Positions 39,789 to 49,286 of a DNA stretch of 64,000 nt are shown here, in pieces. The position numbers and the translations under genes were made by a program. Source of the DNA: Sodalis glossinidius str. 'morsitans' (lineage in GTDB: Bacteria > Pseudomonadota > Gammaproteobacteria > Enterobacterales > Enterobacteriaceae); contig NC_007712.1 in NCBI RefSeq assembly GCF_000010085.1, positions 2,356,001 through 2,420,000 on the forward strand, read 5' to 3'. Under the pieces are notes generated by a model. That model saw only the letters and a list, made by a program, of their open reading frames with translations. It made no database searches and was not told where the DNA came from. The first letter of the stretch is position 1; every line of letters begins with the position of its first letter.

Positions 39789-40208
39789 TTACGCCGGCCC
39801 AGCCACGCCAAGTGCCAGATCGAGGAATGCGCAGTAGGTGCCCAGTGCGGTGCCCTGATTTTGTGTCGGAACCTGTTTCATGGCCTCCACCTCCAGCGCA
39901 GGAAACACCAGCGAGAAACCGGCACCGGTCAGCAGCCCCGCGGTTTCAACCACAAAAGACAGCAGCGCCACCCGACGGCCGCCAAAACGGCCACTGATGG
40001 CGATACCGGCGAGCAGGGTCGAAAAACCCAGCGTCGTGTGGGTAAAGCCCGGCAGGATGGCCAGGGGAATACCGATGGTCAAATAGCAAATAAAGGTAAA
40101 GAAGACGATAGGGATGATGCGCTTATTCAACTCCGGTGCCGCGAGTGACGCGGCGGTCGGACGTGGGCATAACAGGATCCAGCGGGAAATCACCAAGGAA
40201 TCCAGCAT
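39789..40208 (-). pseudogene. MFS transporter (YhhS-like) with internal deletion
   Basis: N-terminal helix segment RIIPIVFFTFICYLTIGIPL and GFSTLLAGIAIS is joined to the C-terminal segment GFSLVFPALEVEAMKQVPTQ and NQGTALGTYCAFLDLALGVA. Both resemble the arabinose-type exporter YhhS, but about 240 residues between them are missing and the last helices are lost. Reading frame is kept through the join. Confidence 0.65.
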
Positions 40209-40502
40209 AGCGATAGACCTGGATCAGGGGAATCAGAAATGTACCCGGAGGGGGCTTAGCCGCTTAAGCGCACCGACGGCGGGTTGCGCCGGAGGCGGAC
40301 GAGGCACGCCAACCCGTCAACGGACAGCCGGCCCAAGGGGAGGCGACGCTAGGGCTTTGACCTCTGACGCTGTCCGGACGGGGCACAGAAGAGCCTGCTG
40401 CCGTCGGTGCTTTTGTGATATAATTGTTATCAAGACGAGAGAGGGCGCGTGGTACCCGATAATGGAAGCCAATATTGGAAAGAGTAATCGGCCAGTAGCT
40501 AC

Positions 40503-40521
40503 GCTAATGATAATTATTATC
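40503..40521. promoter_or_regulatory. Fur box upstream of suf
   Basis: GCTAATGATAATTATTATC matches 17 of 19 positions of the Fur consensus GATAATGATAATCATTATC. It lies about 400 bases upstream of sufA, which is far for direct repression of a promoter near sufA but still the only strong Fur site in the window. Fur represses suf in E. coli. Confidence 0.7.
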
Positions 40522-40739
40522 AAATAAAGACAACAGAGCCGCTACGCTTATTTCCATAGCATTTTAGGGTTATTTGGCTATTGGCTGAGCGAAAATGACG
40601 AGTTATTTTTTCACCTGTTATAAAAATAGTTTATTTCTATGAATATTCGCTTTAGTCACGGGGCAGAAAGTTTTAGTATTAAAAAAATGATCTTTTCTTT
40701 TCATACATACGGAAAATCAGGGCATTAGCGGTAAAATAG

Positions 40740-40827
40740 CCCTAAATAAATTAGGGGAATAGCGGCTGAAAACGGCGCTTGCCGGCGATAGCTACAGCCA
40801 TTTCCCATAAAACGGCCTATTCCCCTA
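40740..40827 (+). promoter_or_regulatory. overlapping inverted repeats upstream of sufA
   Basis: Repeat A: CCCTAA (40740-40745) and TTAGGG (40751-40756). Repeat B: TAGGGGAATAG (40752-40762) and CTATTCCCCTA (40817-40827), a perfect 11-bp match with a 54-base loop. The two share TAGGG, so as RNA they could not form together. It is about 90 bases upstream of sufA; whether it is transcribed is unknown. Confidence 0.5.
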
Positions 40828-40914
40828 TAAAGGTCAAGGTTGAAGAGAAAATACAACTCTTTAACATAGGCGGGTTTTCCGAGTATCAGCTTGTAACGTC
40901 ATGAGGTAAACCTG

Positions 40915-41289
40915 ATGCAAGTAGACAATAAGGTTGAGACGTTCTCCCTGGAGGAGAATATCTGGCGCGGCTTGACGATAACCGATTCTGCCGCCCATCA
41001 GATTCTGCGTCTGGTAGAGAGTGACCCCACCATGCTGGGATTGCGGCTTAGCGTGAAACAGTCCGGTTGCGCCGGCTTCGGCTATGTGGTGGAGAAGGCC
41101 ACGCAGACCGATGACAGCGATCGCGTCTACGAACATGACGGCGTCAAGCTGTATGTGCCGCTAAAAGCGATGCCTTTCATTGACGGCACGGAACTGGATT
41201 ACGTACAGGAAGGGTTGAACCACGTATTCAAATTTAACAATCCCAAAGCTCAGCACGCCTGCGGGTGCGGCGAAAGCTTTGGCCTTTGA
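40915..41289 (+). CDS. sufA: SufA A-type Fe-S carrier
   Basis: 124 residues, normal length. The three conserved cysteines are Cys52 (SGCAGFGYV) and Cys116/Cys118 (HACGCGESFGL). Receives Fe-S clusters from SufBCD and hands them to client proteins. First gene of a complete sufABCDSE operon; sufB follows after 13 bases. GAGGTAAACC precedes the ATG. No lesion seen. Confidence 0.97.
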   Translation: MQVDNKVETFSLEENIWRGLTITDSAAHQILRLVESDPTMLGLRLSVKQSGCAGFGYVVEKATQTDDSDRVYEHDGVKLYVPLKAMPFIDGTELDYVQEGLNHVFKFNNPKAQHACGCGESFGL

Positions 41290-41302
41290 GCGATGAATCA
41301 TT

Positions 41303-42790
41303 ATGGCACGAAGCAATATTGACACGACGCAGCCCTGGGTGAAAAGCGAGCGTTATAAAGAAGGCTTCTTTACCCAACTGGCCACCGAAGAACTGGCGCA
41401 CGGTATTAGTGAAGATGTGGTGCGCGCTATCTCGGCGAGACGCGATGAGCCGGAGTGGATGCTGGAGTTTCGTCTCAATGCCTATCGCGCCTGGCTGGAA
41501 ATGGACGAGCCGCATTGGCTGAAAGCCAAGTACAAGCCGCTCAACTATAACGATTACAGTTACTATTCCGCACCGTCGTGCGGCGCCTGCGATGATACGT
41601 GCGGCTCGCAGCCCGGTTCTACGCAGCAGTCCGGCGCGGAAGGGGCAAAAAACTACCTTACCGATGAAGTGGAACAGGCGTTCAACCAGCTCGGCGTGCC
41701 GGTACGCGAAGGCAGCGAGGTCGCGGTCGATGCGATTTTCGATTCGGTGTCGGTTTCCACCACCTATCGCCATAAGCTGGCGGAGAAGGGCATTATATTC
41801 TGCTCCTTCGGTGAGGCTATCCATGAGCACCCCGAACTGGTGCGCCAGTATTTGGGCAGCGTGGTACCCGCTAACGACAATTTCTTTGCCGCGCTCAACT
41901 CGGCGGTCGCCTCCGACGGGACATTCGTTTATTTACCGAAAGGCGTGCTCTGCCCGATGGAGTTGTCGACGTATTTCCGTATCAACGCCGCCAAAACCGG
42001 CCAGTTTGAGCGGACTATCCTGATTGCTGATGAAGGCAGCTATGTCAGCTATATTGAGGGCTGCTCGGCGCCGGTGCGCGACAGCTATCAGCTGCATGCG
42101 GCAGTGGTGGAAGTCATTGTCCTGAAAGATGCTGAAGTGAAGTATTCCACGGTGCAAAACTGGTTCGCTGGCAGCGAGGCCGAGGGCGGTATTCTCAATT
42201 TCGTCACCAAGCGCGCGCTGTGCGCGGGTGAAAACGCCAAAATGTCCTGGACGCAGTCCGAAACCGGCTCGGCCATTACCTGGAAGTACCCGAGCGTGAT
42301 TTTGCGCGGCGACAATTCGGTGGGGGAATTTTTCTCGGTCGCGCTGACCAACGGCCGCCAGCAGGCGGATACCGGCACCAAGATGATCCACATCGGCAAA
42401 AATACCCGCTCGACCATTATCTCGAAGGGGATATCGGCCGGCCAGAGCGAAAACACCTATCGCGGGCTGGTGAAAATCATGCCGACCGCCACCAACGCAC
42501 GTAATTTTACCCAGTGTGACTCCATGCTTATCGGCAGTGAATGCGGCGCACATACGTTTCCTTATGTGGAAGCGCGCAATAATACCGCGCAGTTGGAGCA
42601 CGAGGCGACGACCTCGCGTATCGGCGAAGATCAGCTGTTCTACTGCCGCCAGCGCGGGATCAGCGAAGACGATGCGATTTCGATGATCGTCAACGGCTTT
42701 TGCAAGGACGTGTTCTCCGAGCTGCCGCTGGAGTTTGCCGTGGAAGCCCAAAGATTACTTGCTATCAGCCTTGAACACAGCGTGGGCTAA
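41303..42790 (+). CDS. sufB: SufB Fe-S scaffold subunit
   Basis: 495 residues, the same as E. coli. YKEGFFTQLATEELAHGISE at the N-terminus, the motif PSCGACDDTC at residues 91-100, the beta-helix core (RNFTQCDSMLIGSECGAHTF) and a typical C-terminus LLAISLEHSVG. Forms SufBC2D, on which the cluster is built. The ribosome binding site is weak; translation may be coupled to sufA. No lesion seen. Confidence 0.97.
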   Translation: MARSNIDTTQPWVKSERYKEGFFTQLATEELAHGISEDVVRAISARRDEPEWMLEFRLNAYRAWLEMDEPHWLKAKYKPLNYNDYSYYSAPSCGACDDTCGSQPGSTQQSGAEGAKNYLTDEVEQAFNQLGVPVREGSEVAVDAIFDSVSVSTTYRHKLAEKGIIFCSFGEAIHEHPELVRQYLGSVVPANDNFFAALNSAVASDGTFVYLPKGVLCPMELSTYFRINAAKTGQFERTILIADEGSYVSYIEGCSAPVRDSYQLHAAVVEVIVLKDAEVKYSTVQNWFAGSEAEGGILNFVTKRALCAGENAKMSWTQSETGSAITWKYPSVILRGDNSVGEFFSVALTNGRQQADTGTKMIHIGKNTRSTIISKGISAGQSENTYRGLVKIMPTATNARNFTQCDSMLIGSECGAHTFPYVEARNNTAQLEHEATTSRIGEDQLFYCRQRGISEDDAISMIVNGFCKDVFSELPLEFAVEAQRLLAISLEHSVG

Positions 42791-42852
42791 GGCCGCGCTA
42801 CCGCGTTTGCTGCCCGGATGGCTCGATAGGTCGGGTAAAGGAAAAATGAAAC

Positions 42853-43599
42853 ATGTTATCGATTAAAGATTTGAACGTCAGCGTGGAAGACAACGCTATC
42901 CTCAAGGGACTGAATCTGGAAGTGAAACCCGGCGAGGTCCATGCCATCATGGGGCCGAACGGCTCCGGGAAGAGCACCCTGTCCGCGACGCTTGCCGGGA
43001 GCGAAGATTATAAGGTCACCTCCGGGGACGTTATGTTCAAAGGCCGCGATTTGCTGGCGCTGGAGCCTGAAGAGCGCGCCGGCAAAGGCGTGTTCATGGC
43101 GTTCCAATACCCGGTGGAAATTCCGGGCGTCAGCAATCAGTTTTTCCTACAGACGGCCGTCAATGCCGTGCGCAAATACCGCGAACAGCCGCCGCTGGAC
43201 CGCTTCGATTTTGCCGATTTTATCGACGCCAAGATTGAACTGTTGAAAATGCCGGCCGATCTTCTGACCCGGTCGGTGAACGTGGGCTTTTCCGGCGGCG
43301 AGAAAAAACGTAATGATATTCTGCAAATGGCAGCGCTGGAGCCGGATTTGTGCATTCTGGATGAGACGGACTCCGGTCTGGATATCGATGCGCTGAAGAT
43401 TGTCGCCCACGGCATCAATACCCTGCGTGACGGCAAACGTTCTTTTATTATCGTCACCCACTATCAGCGCATTCTGGACTATATCCAACCCGACCACGTT
43501 CATGTGCTGTATCAGGGCCGCATTGTGAAATCCGGTGATTTTTCCCTGGTGAAACAGCTTGAGGAGCAAGGTTATGGCTGGCTTACCGAACAACAGTAA
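42853..43599 (+). CDS. sufC: SufC ATPase of the SufBCD complex
   Basis: 248 residues. Walker A GPNGSGKST at 34-42, signature FSGGEKKR at 146-153, Walker B CILDETD at 167-173. ABC-type soluble ATPase that drives structural change in SufB-SufD during cluster assembly. Its end overlaps sufD by 26 bases. No lesion seen. Confidence 0.98.
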   Translation: MLSIKDLNVSVEDNAILKGLNLEVKPGEVHAIMGPNGSGKSTLSATLAGSEDYKVTSGDVMFKGRDLLALEPEERAGKGVFMAFQYPVEIPGVSNQFFLQTAVNAVRKYREQPPLDRFDFADFIDAKIELLKMPADLLTRSVNVGFSGGEKKRNDILQMAALEPDLCILDETDSGLDIDALKIVAHGINTLRDGKRSFIIVTHYQRILDYIQPDHVHVLYQGRIVKSGDFSLVKQLEEQGYGWLTEQQ

Positions 43600-44860
43600 C
43601 GCCCACGTGCTGACTCAATGGCACCAATTGTTTGCCGGTCAGAGCGTGGCGCGCTCCGCCGAGGCTTACGCCCATTGGCGGGATGTAGAACGTCTGGGGC
43701 TGCCCACTCGCCAGCACGAGCACTGGAAATACACCCCGCTTGACGGACTGTTGGCGCACCGTTTTGCGCCCGCCACCGCCCGCTCGGTGTCTGCTGCCGT
43801 GCGCGATGCCCTCAGTCTGACGCTGGATGCCTACCGGTTGGTGTTTGTCGATGGCCGCTTTGCGCCGGCGCTGAGTGATAGCGATACTGGCCTGTGGCAA
43901 ATCGAGGTGGAGGAAGGGGCCGCCCGTCGGGCGCTGCCTGCGCCAATTCAGCCGGAGGTGTTTTTGCATTTGACCGAAAGCCTGAGTCAGGAGACCACCC
44001 GCATCCGCCTGCCGGAGGGCAAGGCGGCGCAGCGCCCGCTGTATCTGCTGCATATCAGCCAGGGCAGTGAGGACAAAGAAGCGCTGAGCACGCTGCATTA
44101 CCGCCATCATATCGATATCGAGTCTGGTGCGCAGGGGCAAATTATCGAACATTTCACCAGCGTCGATGCCCAGGGGCATTTTAGCGGCGCCCGTACCACT
44201 TTGGCGGTCGGTGATAATGCGCACCTGAGCCATATTAAACTGGCTTTTGAAAGCCGCGCCAGCTACCACTTTAGCCATAACGATATCAGCGTGGGCCGCG
44301 ATGCGGTGGTGCGAAGCAGCACTTTTATTCTCGGTGCAGGATTGACCCGACATCAGACTAGCGCGCAATTGAACGGCGAAGGCTCTGATCTGGCGATAAA
44401 CAGCCTGCTGTTGCCGTCGGGGCAGGATATCAGCGATACCCGCACCTATCTTGAGCACAATAAAGGCCATTGCCTGAGCCGCCAGCTGCACAAAGTGATC
44501 GCCCGCGATCGCGGCAAGGGAGTGTTCAACGGCCTGATTAAAGTGGCCAAGCATGCGCTGAAAACCGACGGTCAGATGACCAATAATAATCTGCTGCTCG
44601 ATCGCCTGGCGGAGGTGGATACCAAACCGCAGCTGGAAATTTATGCCGATGACGTGAAATGCAGTCATGGCGCCACCGTGGGGCGAATCGATGAAGAGCA
44701 GATGTTTTACCTGCGTTCGCGCGCCATCACCCGCGAAAACGCCCAGCAGATGATCATTTATGCTTTCGCGGCGGAAGTGATGGAAGCGATTGGCCACGAA
44801 GGGGTGCGCGACACGGTACTGGCGCGTATCGCCGATGCTTTACAGGGGGTGGCGGCATGA
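43574..44860 (+). CDS. sufD: SufD subunit of the Fe-S scaffold
   Basis: 428 residues starting MAGLPNNSNAHVLTQWHQLF; this start is chosen over the ATG at 43559 because MAGLPN is the family start and GAGGAGCAAGG lies just upstream. Beta-helix core with KCSHGATVGRIDEEQMFYLR near the C-terminus. It overlaps both sufC (26 bases) and sufS (4 bases, ATGA), showing tight translational coupling. Likely partner of SufB in iron acquisition. No lesion seen. Confidence 0.97.
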   Translation: MAGLPNNSNAHVLTQWHQLFAGQSVARSAEAYAHWRDVERLGLPTRQHEHWKYTPLDGLLAHRFAPATARSVSAAVRDALSLTLDAYRLVFVDGRFAPALSDSDTGLWQIEVEEGAARRALPAPIQPEVFLHLTESLSQETTRIRLPEGKAAQRPLYLLHISQGSEDKEALSTLHYRHHIDIESGAQGQIIEHFTSVDAQGHFSGARTTLAVGDNAHLSHIKLAFESRASYHFSHNDISVGRDAVVRSSTFILGAGLTRHQTSAQLNGEGSDLAINSLLLPSGQDISDTRTYLEHNKGHCLSRQLHKVIARDRGKGVFNGLIKVAKHALKTDGQMTNNNLLLDRLAEVDTKPQLEIYADDVKCSHGATVGRIDEEQMFYLRSRAITRENAQQMIIYAFAAEVMEAIGHEGVRDTVLARIADALQGVAA

Positions 44861-46080
44861 CCTATCCCATTGCGCGAATCCGGTCTGATTTTCCCATTTT
44901 GGCGCGGCAGTTAAACGATAAGCAGCTGACCTATCTTGACAGCGCGGCGAGTGCGCAAAAGCCTAACGCCGTGATCGATTGTGAAAGCGACTATTATCGC
45001 CAGGGATACGCTGCGGTACACCGCGGTATTCATACCTTAAGCAGCGAAGCCACGACCCGCATGGAAAACGTGCGTCAACAGGTGGCGCGTTTTATCCATG
45101 CTGCCTCGGCGGATGAAATCGTGTTCGTTAAAGGTGCCACCGAAGGCATCAACCTGGTGGCCAATAGCTGGGGCCGGCAGCATCTTCAGCCCGGCGATAA
45201 TATTCTTATCACCGAGATGGAGCATCACGCCAATATTGTTCCCTGGCAAATGCTGGCTGAGGAAAAGCAGCTGTCGCTGCGCTATATTCCGCTGTTGCCT
45301 GACGGCACGCTTGACATAGCCAAACTGCCGGGGTTAATTGATGATCGCACCCGTCTGTGTGCCGTCACCCAAGTTTCCAATGTGCTCGGCACTCTCAATC
45401 CACTTCCGGAACTTATTGCTAAAGTGCGCGCAGCCTGCGACGCGGTGGTGCTGGTCGACGGTGCGCAGGGCGTCATGCATCAGAAAGTGGACGTGCAGGC
45501 GTTGGATTGCGACTTTTATGTGTTCTCAGGCCATAAGATCTATGGTCCGACGGGTATTGGTATTCTCTACGTCAGGAAAGCATTGCTGGACGCCATGCCG
45601 CCTTGGGAAGGCGGCGGCTCGATGATTCGCACCGTCAGTTTGACCGAAGGTACCACCTTCAACGATGCGCCCTGGCGTTTTGAGGCAGGCTCTCCCCATA
45701 CCGCCGGCATGATGGGGTTGGGCGCTGCGATTGCCTATATTGAACAGGTGGGGCTGGACAGCATTCAAGCCTATGAGCACGAGCTGATGCGCTATACGCT
45801 CGAAGCGTTGCAGCAGGTGCCGGACCTGACCCTGTACGGGCCTGACGATCGCACCGGCGTTATCGCGTTCAATTTGGGGAAACACCATGCTTATGATGTT
45901 GGCAGCTTCCTCGATCAATACTGTATCGCCATCCGCACCGGCCACCACTGCGCCATGCCGCTGATGGCCTATTTCCAGGTGGCGAGTATGTGCCGTGCGT
46001 CGCTTGCGATGTATACCGATCGCGACGATATTGACCGGCTGGTGGCCGGTCTGGTGCGGGTGCAGCGTTTGCTGGGCTGA
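44857..46080 (+). CDS. sufS: SufS cysteine desulfurase
   Basis: 407 residues, group II cysteine desulfurase. PLP lysine is in FSGHKIYGPTG (about residue 227) and the persulfide cysteine is in RTGHHCAMPLM (about 365). Takes sulfur from cysteine and passes it to SufE. Start overlaps the sufD stop. No lesion seen. Confidence 0.97.
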   Translation: MTYPIARIRSDFPILARQLNDKQLTYLDSAASAQKPNAVIDCESDYYRQGYAAVHRGIHTLSSEATTRMENVRQQVARFIHAASADEIVFVKGATEGINLVANSWGRQHLQPGDNILITEMEHHANIVPWQMLAEEKQLSLRYIPLLPDGTLDIAKLPGLIDDRTRLCAVTQVSNVLGTLNPLPELIAKVRAACDAVVLVDGAQGVMHQKVDVQALDCDFYVFSGHKIYGPTGIGILYVRKALLDAMPPWEGGGSMIRTVSLTEGTTFNDAPWRFEAGSPHTAGMMGLGAAIAYIEQVGLDSIQAYEHELMRYTLEALQQVPDLTLYGPDDRTGVIAFNLGKHHAYDVGSFLDQYCIAIRTGHHCAMPLMAYFQVASMCRASLAMYTDRDDIDRLVAGLVRVQRLLG

Positions 46081-46104
46081 TAGCCGACAGGGAAGCACGT
46101 AACG

Positions 46105-46521
46105 ATGGCGAATCTGCCTGATAAAGATAAATTGCTGCGCAATTTTTCCCGCTGCGGCAATTGGGAAGAGAAGTATCTGTATATTATCGAACTGGGCGGG
46201 CAACTACCGCCGCTGTCGGCGGAGATGCGCACGCCGGATAATCGGATAGCCGGCTGCCAAAGCCAAGTATGGATTGTCCTGTCGACCCAGGCCGATGGCA
46301 GCGTCCAGCTGTACGGCGATAGCGACGCCGCCATTGTGAAAGGGCTTATCGCCATGGTGTTTATCCTCTATCAGGGGCTGACGCTGGCGGAGATTGTTGC
46401 ATATGACGTGCGGCCTTTTTTCGACGCGCTGGCTCTCACCCAGCACCTGACGCCGTCCCGGTCGCAAGGGTTGGAAGCCATGGTCCGGGGCATTCGCGCC
46501 CAGGTTGCCGCGCGCCAGTAA
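46105..46521 (+). CDS. sufE: SufE sulfur acceptor protein
   Basis: 138 residues. The sulfur-accepting Cys51 is in IAGCQSQVWI. Stimulates SufS and carries persulfide sulfur to SufB. Last gene of the suf operon. No lesion seen. Confidence 0.97.
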   Translation: MANLPDKDKLLRNFSRCGNWEEKYLYIIELGGQLPPLSAEMRTPDNRIAGCQSQVWIVLSTQADGSVQLYGDSDAAIVKGLIAMVFILYQGLTLAEIVAYDVRPFFDALALTQHLTPSRSQGLEAMVRGIRAQVAARQ

Positions 46522-46864
46522 ACGCGTTCGCCGTCCCGAGCGGGATGGCCTCAGGGCGCCAAACCCGGCCGCTGGCGCAGCGGGGGGCCGCTCACCTCGA
46601 TCTGCGTTCGTCATTGTTGCCGGCATCCTCTTCGTGGGGAGGGACCAATTCTCTCACTCACTTCTTGGTCTCTTCATCTCTTCACCTCTTGTATCTTGAA
46701 ATTTAGTTAGCATGGTGACGAATAGATTTGTCAAGGTGTATGTAGTCTGATTCATCCCAGGGTTTATAGCCCGTAGAGAAGCTAATGACGCCTATACTGA
46801 GCCACTCATCTGAAACCTGAACAGTTGTCCGTACTCCATAACGTATTTGCAAGGATAGGTAATA
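46522..46864. other. interval after suf, includes 5' flank of IS110 remnant
   Basis: No gene seen. The part after about 46660 probably belongs to the IS110 element: it leads into an AAGGATAGGTAATA ribosome binding site for the transposase. The element's left end could not be fixed. Confidence 0.4.
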
Positions 46865-47400
46865 ATGAGTCTGCCAAATCCACTTTTTGTGGAAATTGAT
46901 GTTTCTAAAGCGACACTGGACATTGCTGCCAGCAGTGATATTGCTCAGTTTACGGTCAGTAATGACTCTGACGATTTTGATGCTATTACATCAGGAACCA
47001 CTTCAAAAAGCTGGCTGCCAGACTGAGCAGTATTAAAGGGGTTGGTACGATGACGGTTGCAGCGTTGCTGGCGGAGGTTTCCGACCTGGGTAGCCTCTCG
47101 AGACGAGCCATCAGCGCGCTTGTAGGCGTTGCTCCCATAAACCGGGACTTGGGTACCATGCGGGGCCGGCGAACCATCTTTGGCGGAAGGGGCGGAGTCC
47201 GAACAGCGCTTTATATGGCTGCACTTGTCGCAACCCGCTTTAATCCGGTGATAAAAGCATTTTATACGCGGCTGCTTGCAGCGGGAAAAGCCAAAAAAGT
47301 CGCGCTGGTTGCCTGTATGCGTAAACTTCTGACTATCCTGAACACGATACTCAGAAAGAACGAAGAGTGGGATGAATCGTACCATCACGTTTCTCTATAA
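46865..47400 (+). mobile_element. IS110-family transposase with internal deletion
   Basis: MSLPNPLFVEIDVSKATLDI is the start of a DEDD-type IS110/IS1111 transposase with its first acidic motif. Then a join near 46980, and LSSIKGVGTMTVAALLAEV through GVAPINRDLGTMRGRRTIFG, the Tnp_20 domain with its conserved Ser region, to the end at 47400. About 200 middle residues are missing and the frame changes at the join. Not functional. Confidence 0.82.
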
Positions 47401-47701
47401 TTTTATCGTTCAAGACAGTTGCTTCTCTTACTCCCTTGCTGGCGTCCAAGCGGCATACCCTCGATCTTGGTAATTTGCACTATGGCGCCGCGTTATCGAC
47501 CGTTGGGGGACGCCTAGCCCGAAGCGTTTGCTTCTGGTCGCGTGCAGCTGTTCGGCAGGGCGGCTTTCGCCGAGCTTTAGGAGTCCGCTGCATCTCGGTG
47601 ACGGCCGGTCATTTGGTACAATCAGGGCTGGCGCCGGTCGGTCGTACTTCACCATGACTTGCCCTTGCGCCGCTCTACAGGTTACTGACCCAGGATCGCT
47701 T
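47401..47701. other. interval before ldtE relic
   Basis: No gene recognised. Probably the IS110 right flank and the former ldtE promoter region. Confidence 0.4.
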
Positions 47702-48702
47702 ATGCTAAACATAACCAACAGGCTGGCTTGGACGCTGGACGCTGTGCTGCGGCATCAACGCGGCCGGCGCTACCGTCTATCCCTTACCGCCTGACAACAG
47801 CCGGCTTATCGGTGAGAACACAACCCATACCGTCATCCAGGATGGCGGTTCGCTGGAGGCTATCGCCGACAAATACAAAATCGGCCTGCTGGCGATGCTG
47901 GAAGCCAATCCCAGCACCGATCCCTGGCTCCCCCGGCCGGGCACGGTATTGGCCATCCCCAGTCAAATGCTGTTACCCGATACGCCGCGCAAGGGTATCG
48001 TCATCAATCTCGCGGCATTGCAGCTTTACTTTACCCCCAGGGACAAAACCAGGTGATCGTCGACCCCATCGGTATTGGCCAACTGGGGCGCAATACGCCG
48101 ACGATAGTGATGTCGATTAGCCAGAAAATCCCCAATCCGACCTAGACGCCGACCGCCAATATCCGCAAGATTTACCTGAAAGAGCAGGTTATTACGCTGC
48201 CCGCCGTGGTCCCGGCAGGCCCGAGAAACCCGATGGGGTTGTACGCGCTGCGGTTGGCGGCCGGTACCGGCACTTATCTTATCCACGGCACTAATGCCAA
48301 TTTTGGTATCGGCATGCGGGTTAGCTCTGGCTGTATTCGGTTACGGCCGGACGATATTGAGGCCCTATTTAACAGCGTACCGGTCGGTACCCGCGTTCAG
48401 GTCATCAATGAGCAGGTGAAAGTGGCGGTGGAGCCTGACGGTAAGCGCTATGTGTAGGTCCATCAACCGCTGTCCCGCACGGAGAAAGAGGATCCGCAGA
48501 CTTTACCCATTCGCTTTAAGCCAGGACGAGCAAATTTGTTGCCGCGCCTGCGACGGACTGCTCCATGGTGAAGCAGGCCGTGGCGCGCCGCTCGGGTATG
48601 CCGGTGCTGGTCAATAACGGTGAACCGGCGCCGCCAGAGGCGTCTCAGATGGTGGAAAAAACGGCTGACCACACTGCCGCAAAAGGCGCTGCGGGCGCAT
48701 AA
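47702..48702 (+). pseudogene. ldtE: L,D-transpeptidase (ldtE/ynhG) relic
   Basis: A signal-like start MLNITNRLAWTLDA is followed by a frameshift near 47738, then the LysM-type segment TTHTVIQDGGSLEAIADKYK. A second shift lies near 48045. TAG at about 48144 replaces Trp (NPT-stop-TPTA). The catalytic motif HGTNANFGIG...SSGCIRL is readable at 48280-48345. Another TAG after GKRYV and one more shift precede the C-terminal tail. LdtE makes 3-3 cross-links in peptidoglycan. Confidence 0.85.
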
Positions 48703-49003
48703 TCGGCCTGTCCACGCTCGGCATCGGGCTGAGGTGTTGACGTAGGGCCGCCGCAGCACAACGATAGATAAAGACGGACGCATCGCCTGAACTGGCGGCG
48801 CGTCCGTCGTCGTTTTTGCACTGGTATGCTCAAGGCAACGTTTTAAGCCGCGCGTCTGGCTGCACCTGGTGGCGTGATGAGCTAGGCCAGGCCTCTGGCG
48901 CGTTCTTGGGGATTAAGTTAGGGATTAAGGCATCCCATGATGATGCGTGCGGGCGCACAATAAGGGGAGGAATCAAGCGCCAGTGGTTTGGGTTTGGCAG
49001 GTA

Positions 49004-49034
49004 AAAAAATGGCGCACAGAGTGCGCCATTCCCA
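49004..49034 (-). terminator. lpp terminator
   Basis: Minus strand: AATGGCGCAC, loop TCT, GTGCGCCATT, then seven T. Directly after lpp. Confidence 0.9.
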
Positions 49035-49049
49035 TCAAGACCGGAACTC

Positions 49050-49286
49050 TTACTTACGGTAAGAAGTGGCTTGGTTGTCCAGACGTTGGTTAGCACGGGC
49101 AGCGTCGTCTTTAGCAGCCTGTAAGTCGGAGCTCAGAGCGTTCACGTCGTTGCTGATATGGTCAACTTTGGCGTTCAGGGTCTGAACGTCGGAGGACAGC
49201 TGATCGATTTTAGCGTTGCTAGAGCAGCCAGCCAGCAGAGTGGAACCCAGAATTACCGCGCCCAGTACCAGTTTAGTACGATTCAT
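49050..49286 (-). CDS. lpp: Braun lipoprotein (major outer membrane lipoprotein)
   Basis: 78 residues. Signal peptide with lipobox LLAGC (Cys21), then heptad-repeat coiled coil (IDQLSSDVQTLNAKVDHISN), ending YRK with the C-terminal Lys that is linked to peptidoglycan. The leader AATCTAGAGGGTATTAATA before the ATG and a -10 TAATACT at 49331-49337 on the minus strand match the E. coli lpp promoter region closely. No lesion seen. Confidence 0.98.
   Translation of the reverse strand: MNRTKLVLGAVILGSTLLAGCSSNAKIDQLSSDVQTLNAKVDHISNDVNALSSDLQAAKDDAARANQRLDNQATSYRK

Larger units (their letters stand above)
40209..40914. promoter_or_regulatory. suf operon upstream region
   Basis: No protein gene seen. 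Contains a Fur box (40503-40521), an AT-rich tract, and two nested inverted repeats (40740-40827) listed separately. The sufA promoter should lie here, probably close to the gene. Confidence 0.6.

Noticed and set aside
43583..44797. 404-codon minus-strand ORF opposite sufD
   Set aside because: Shadow of sufD within a tightly coupled operon.
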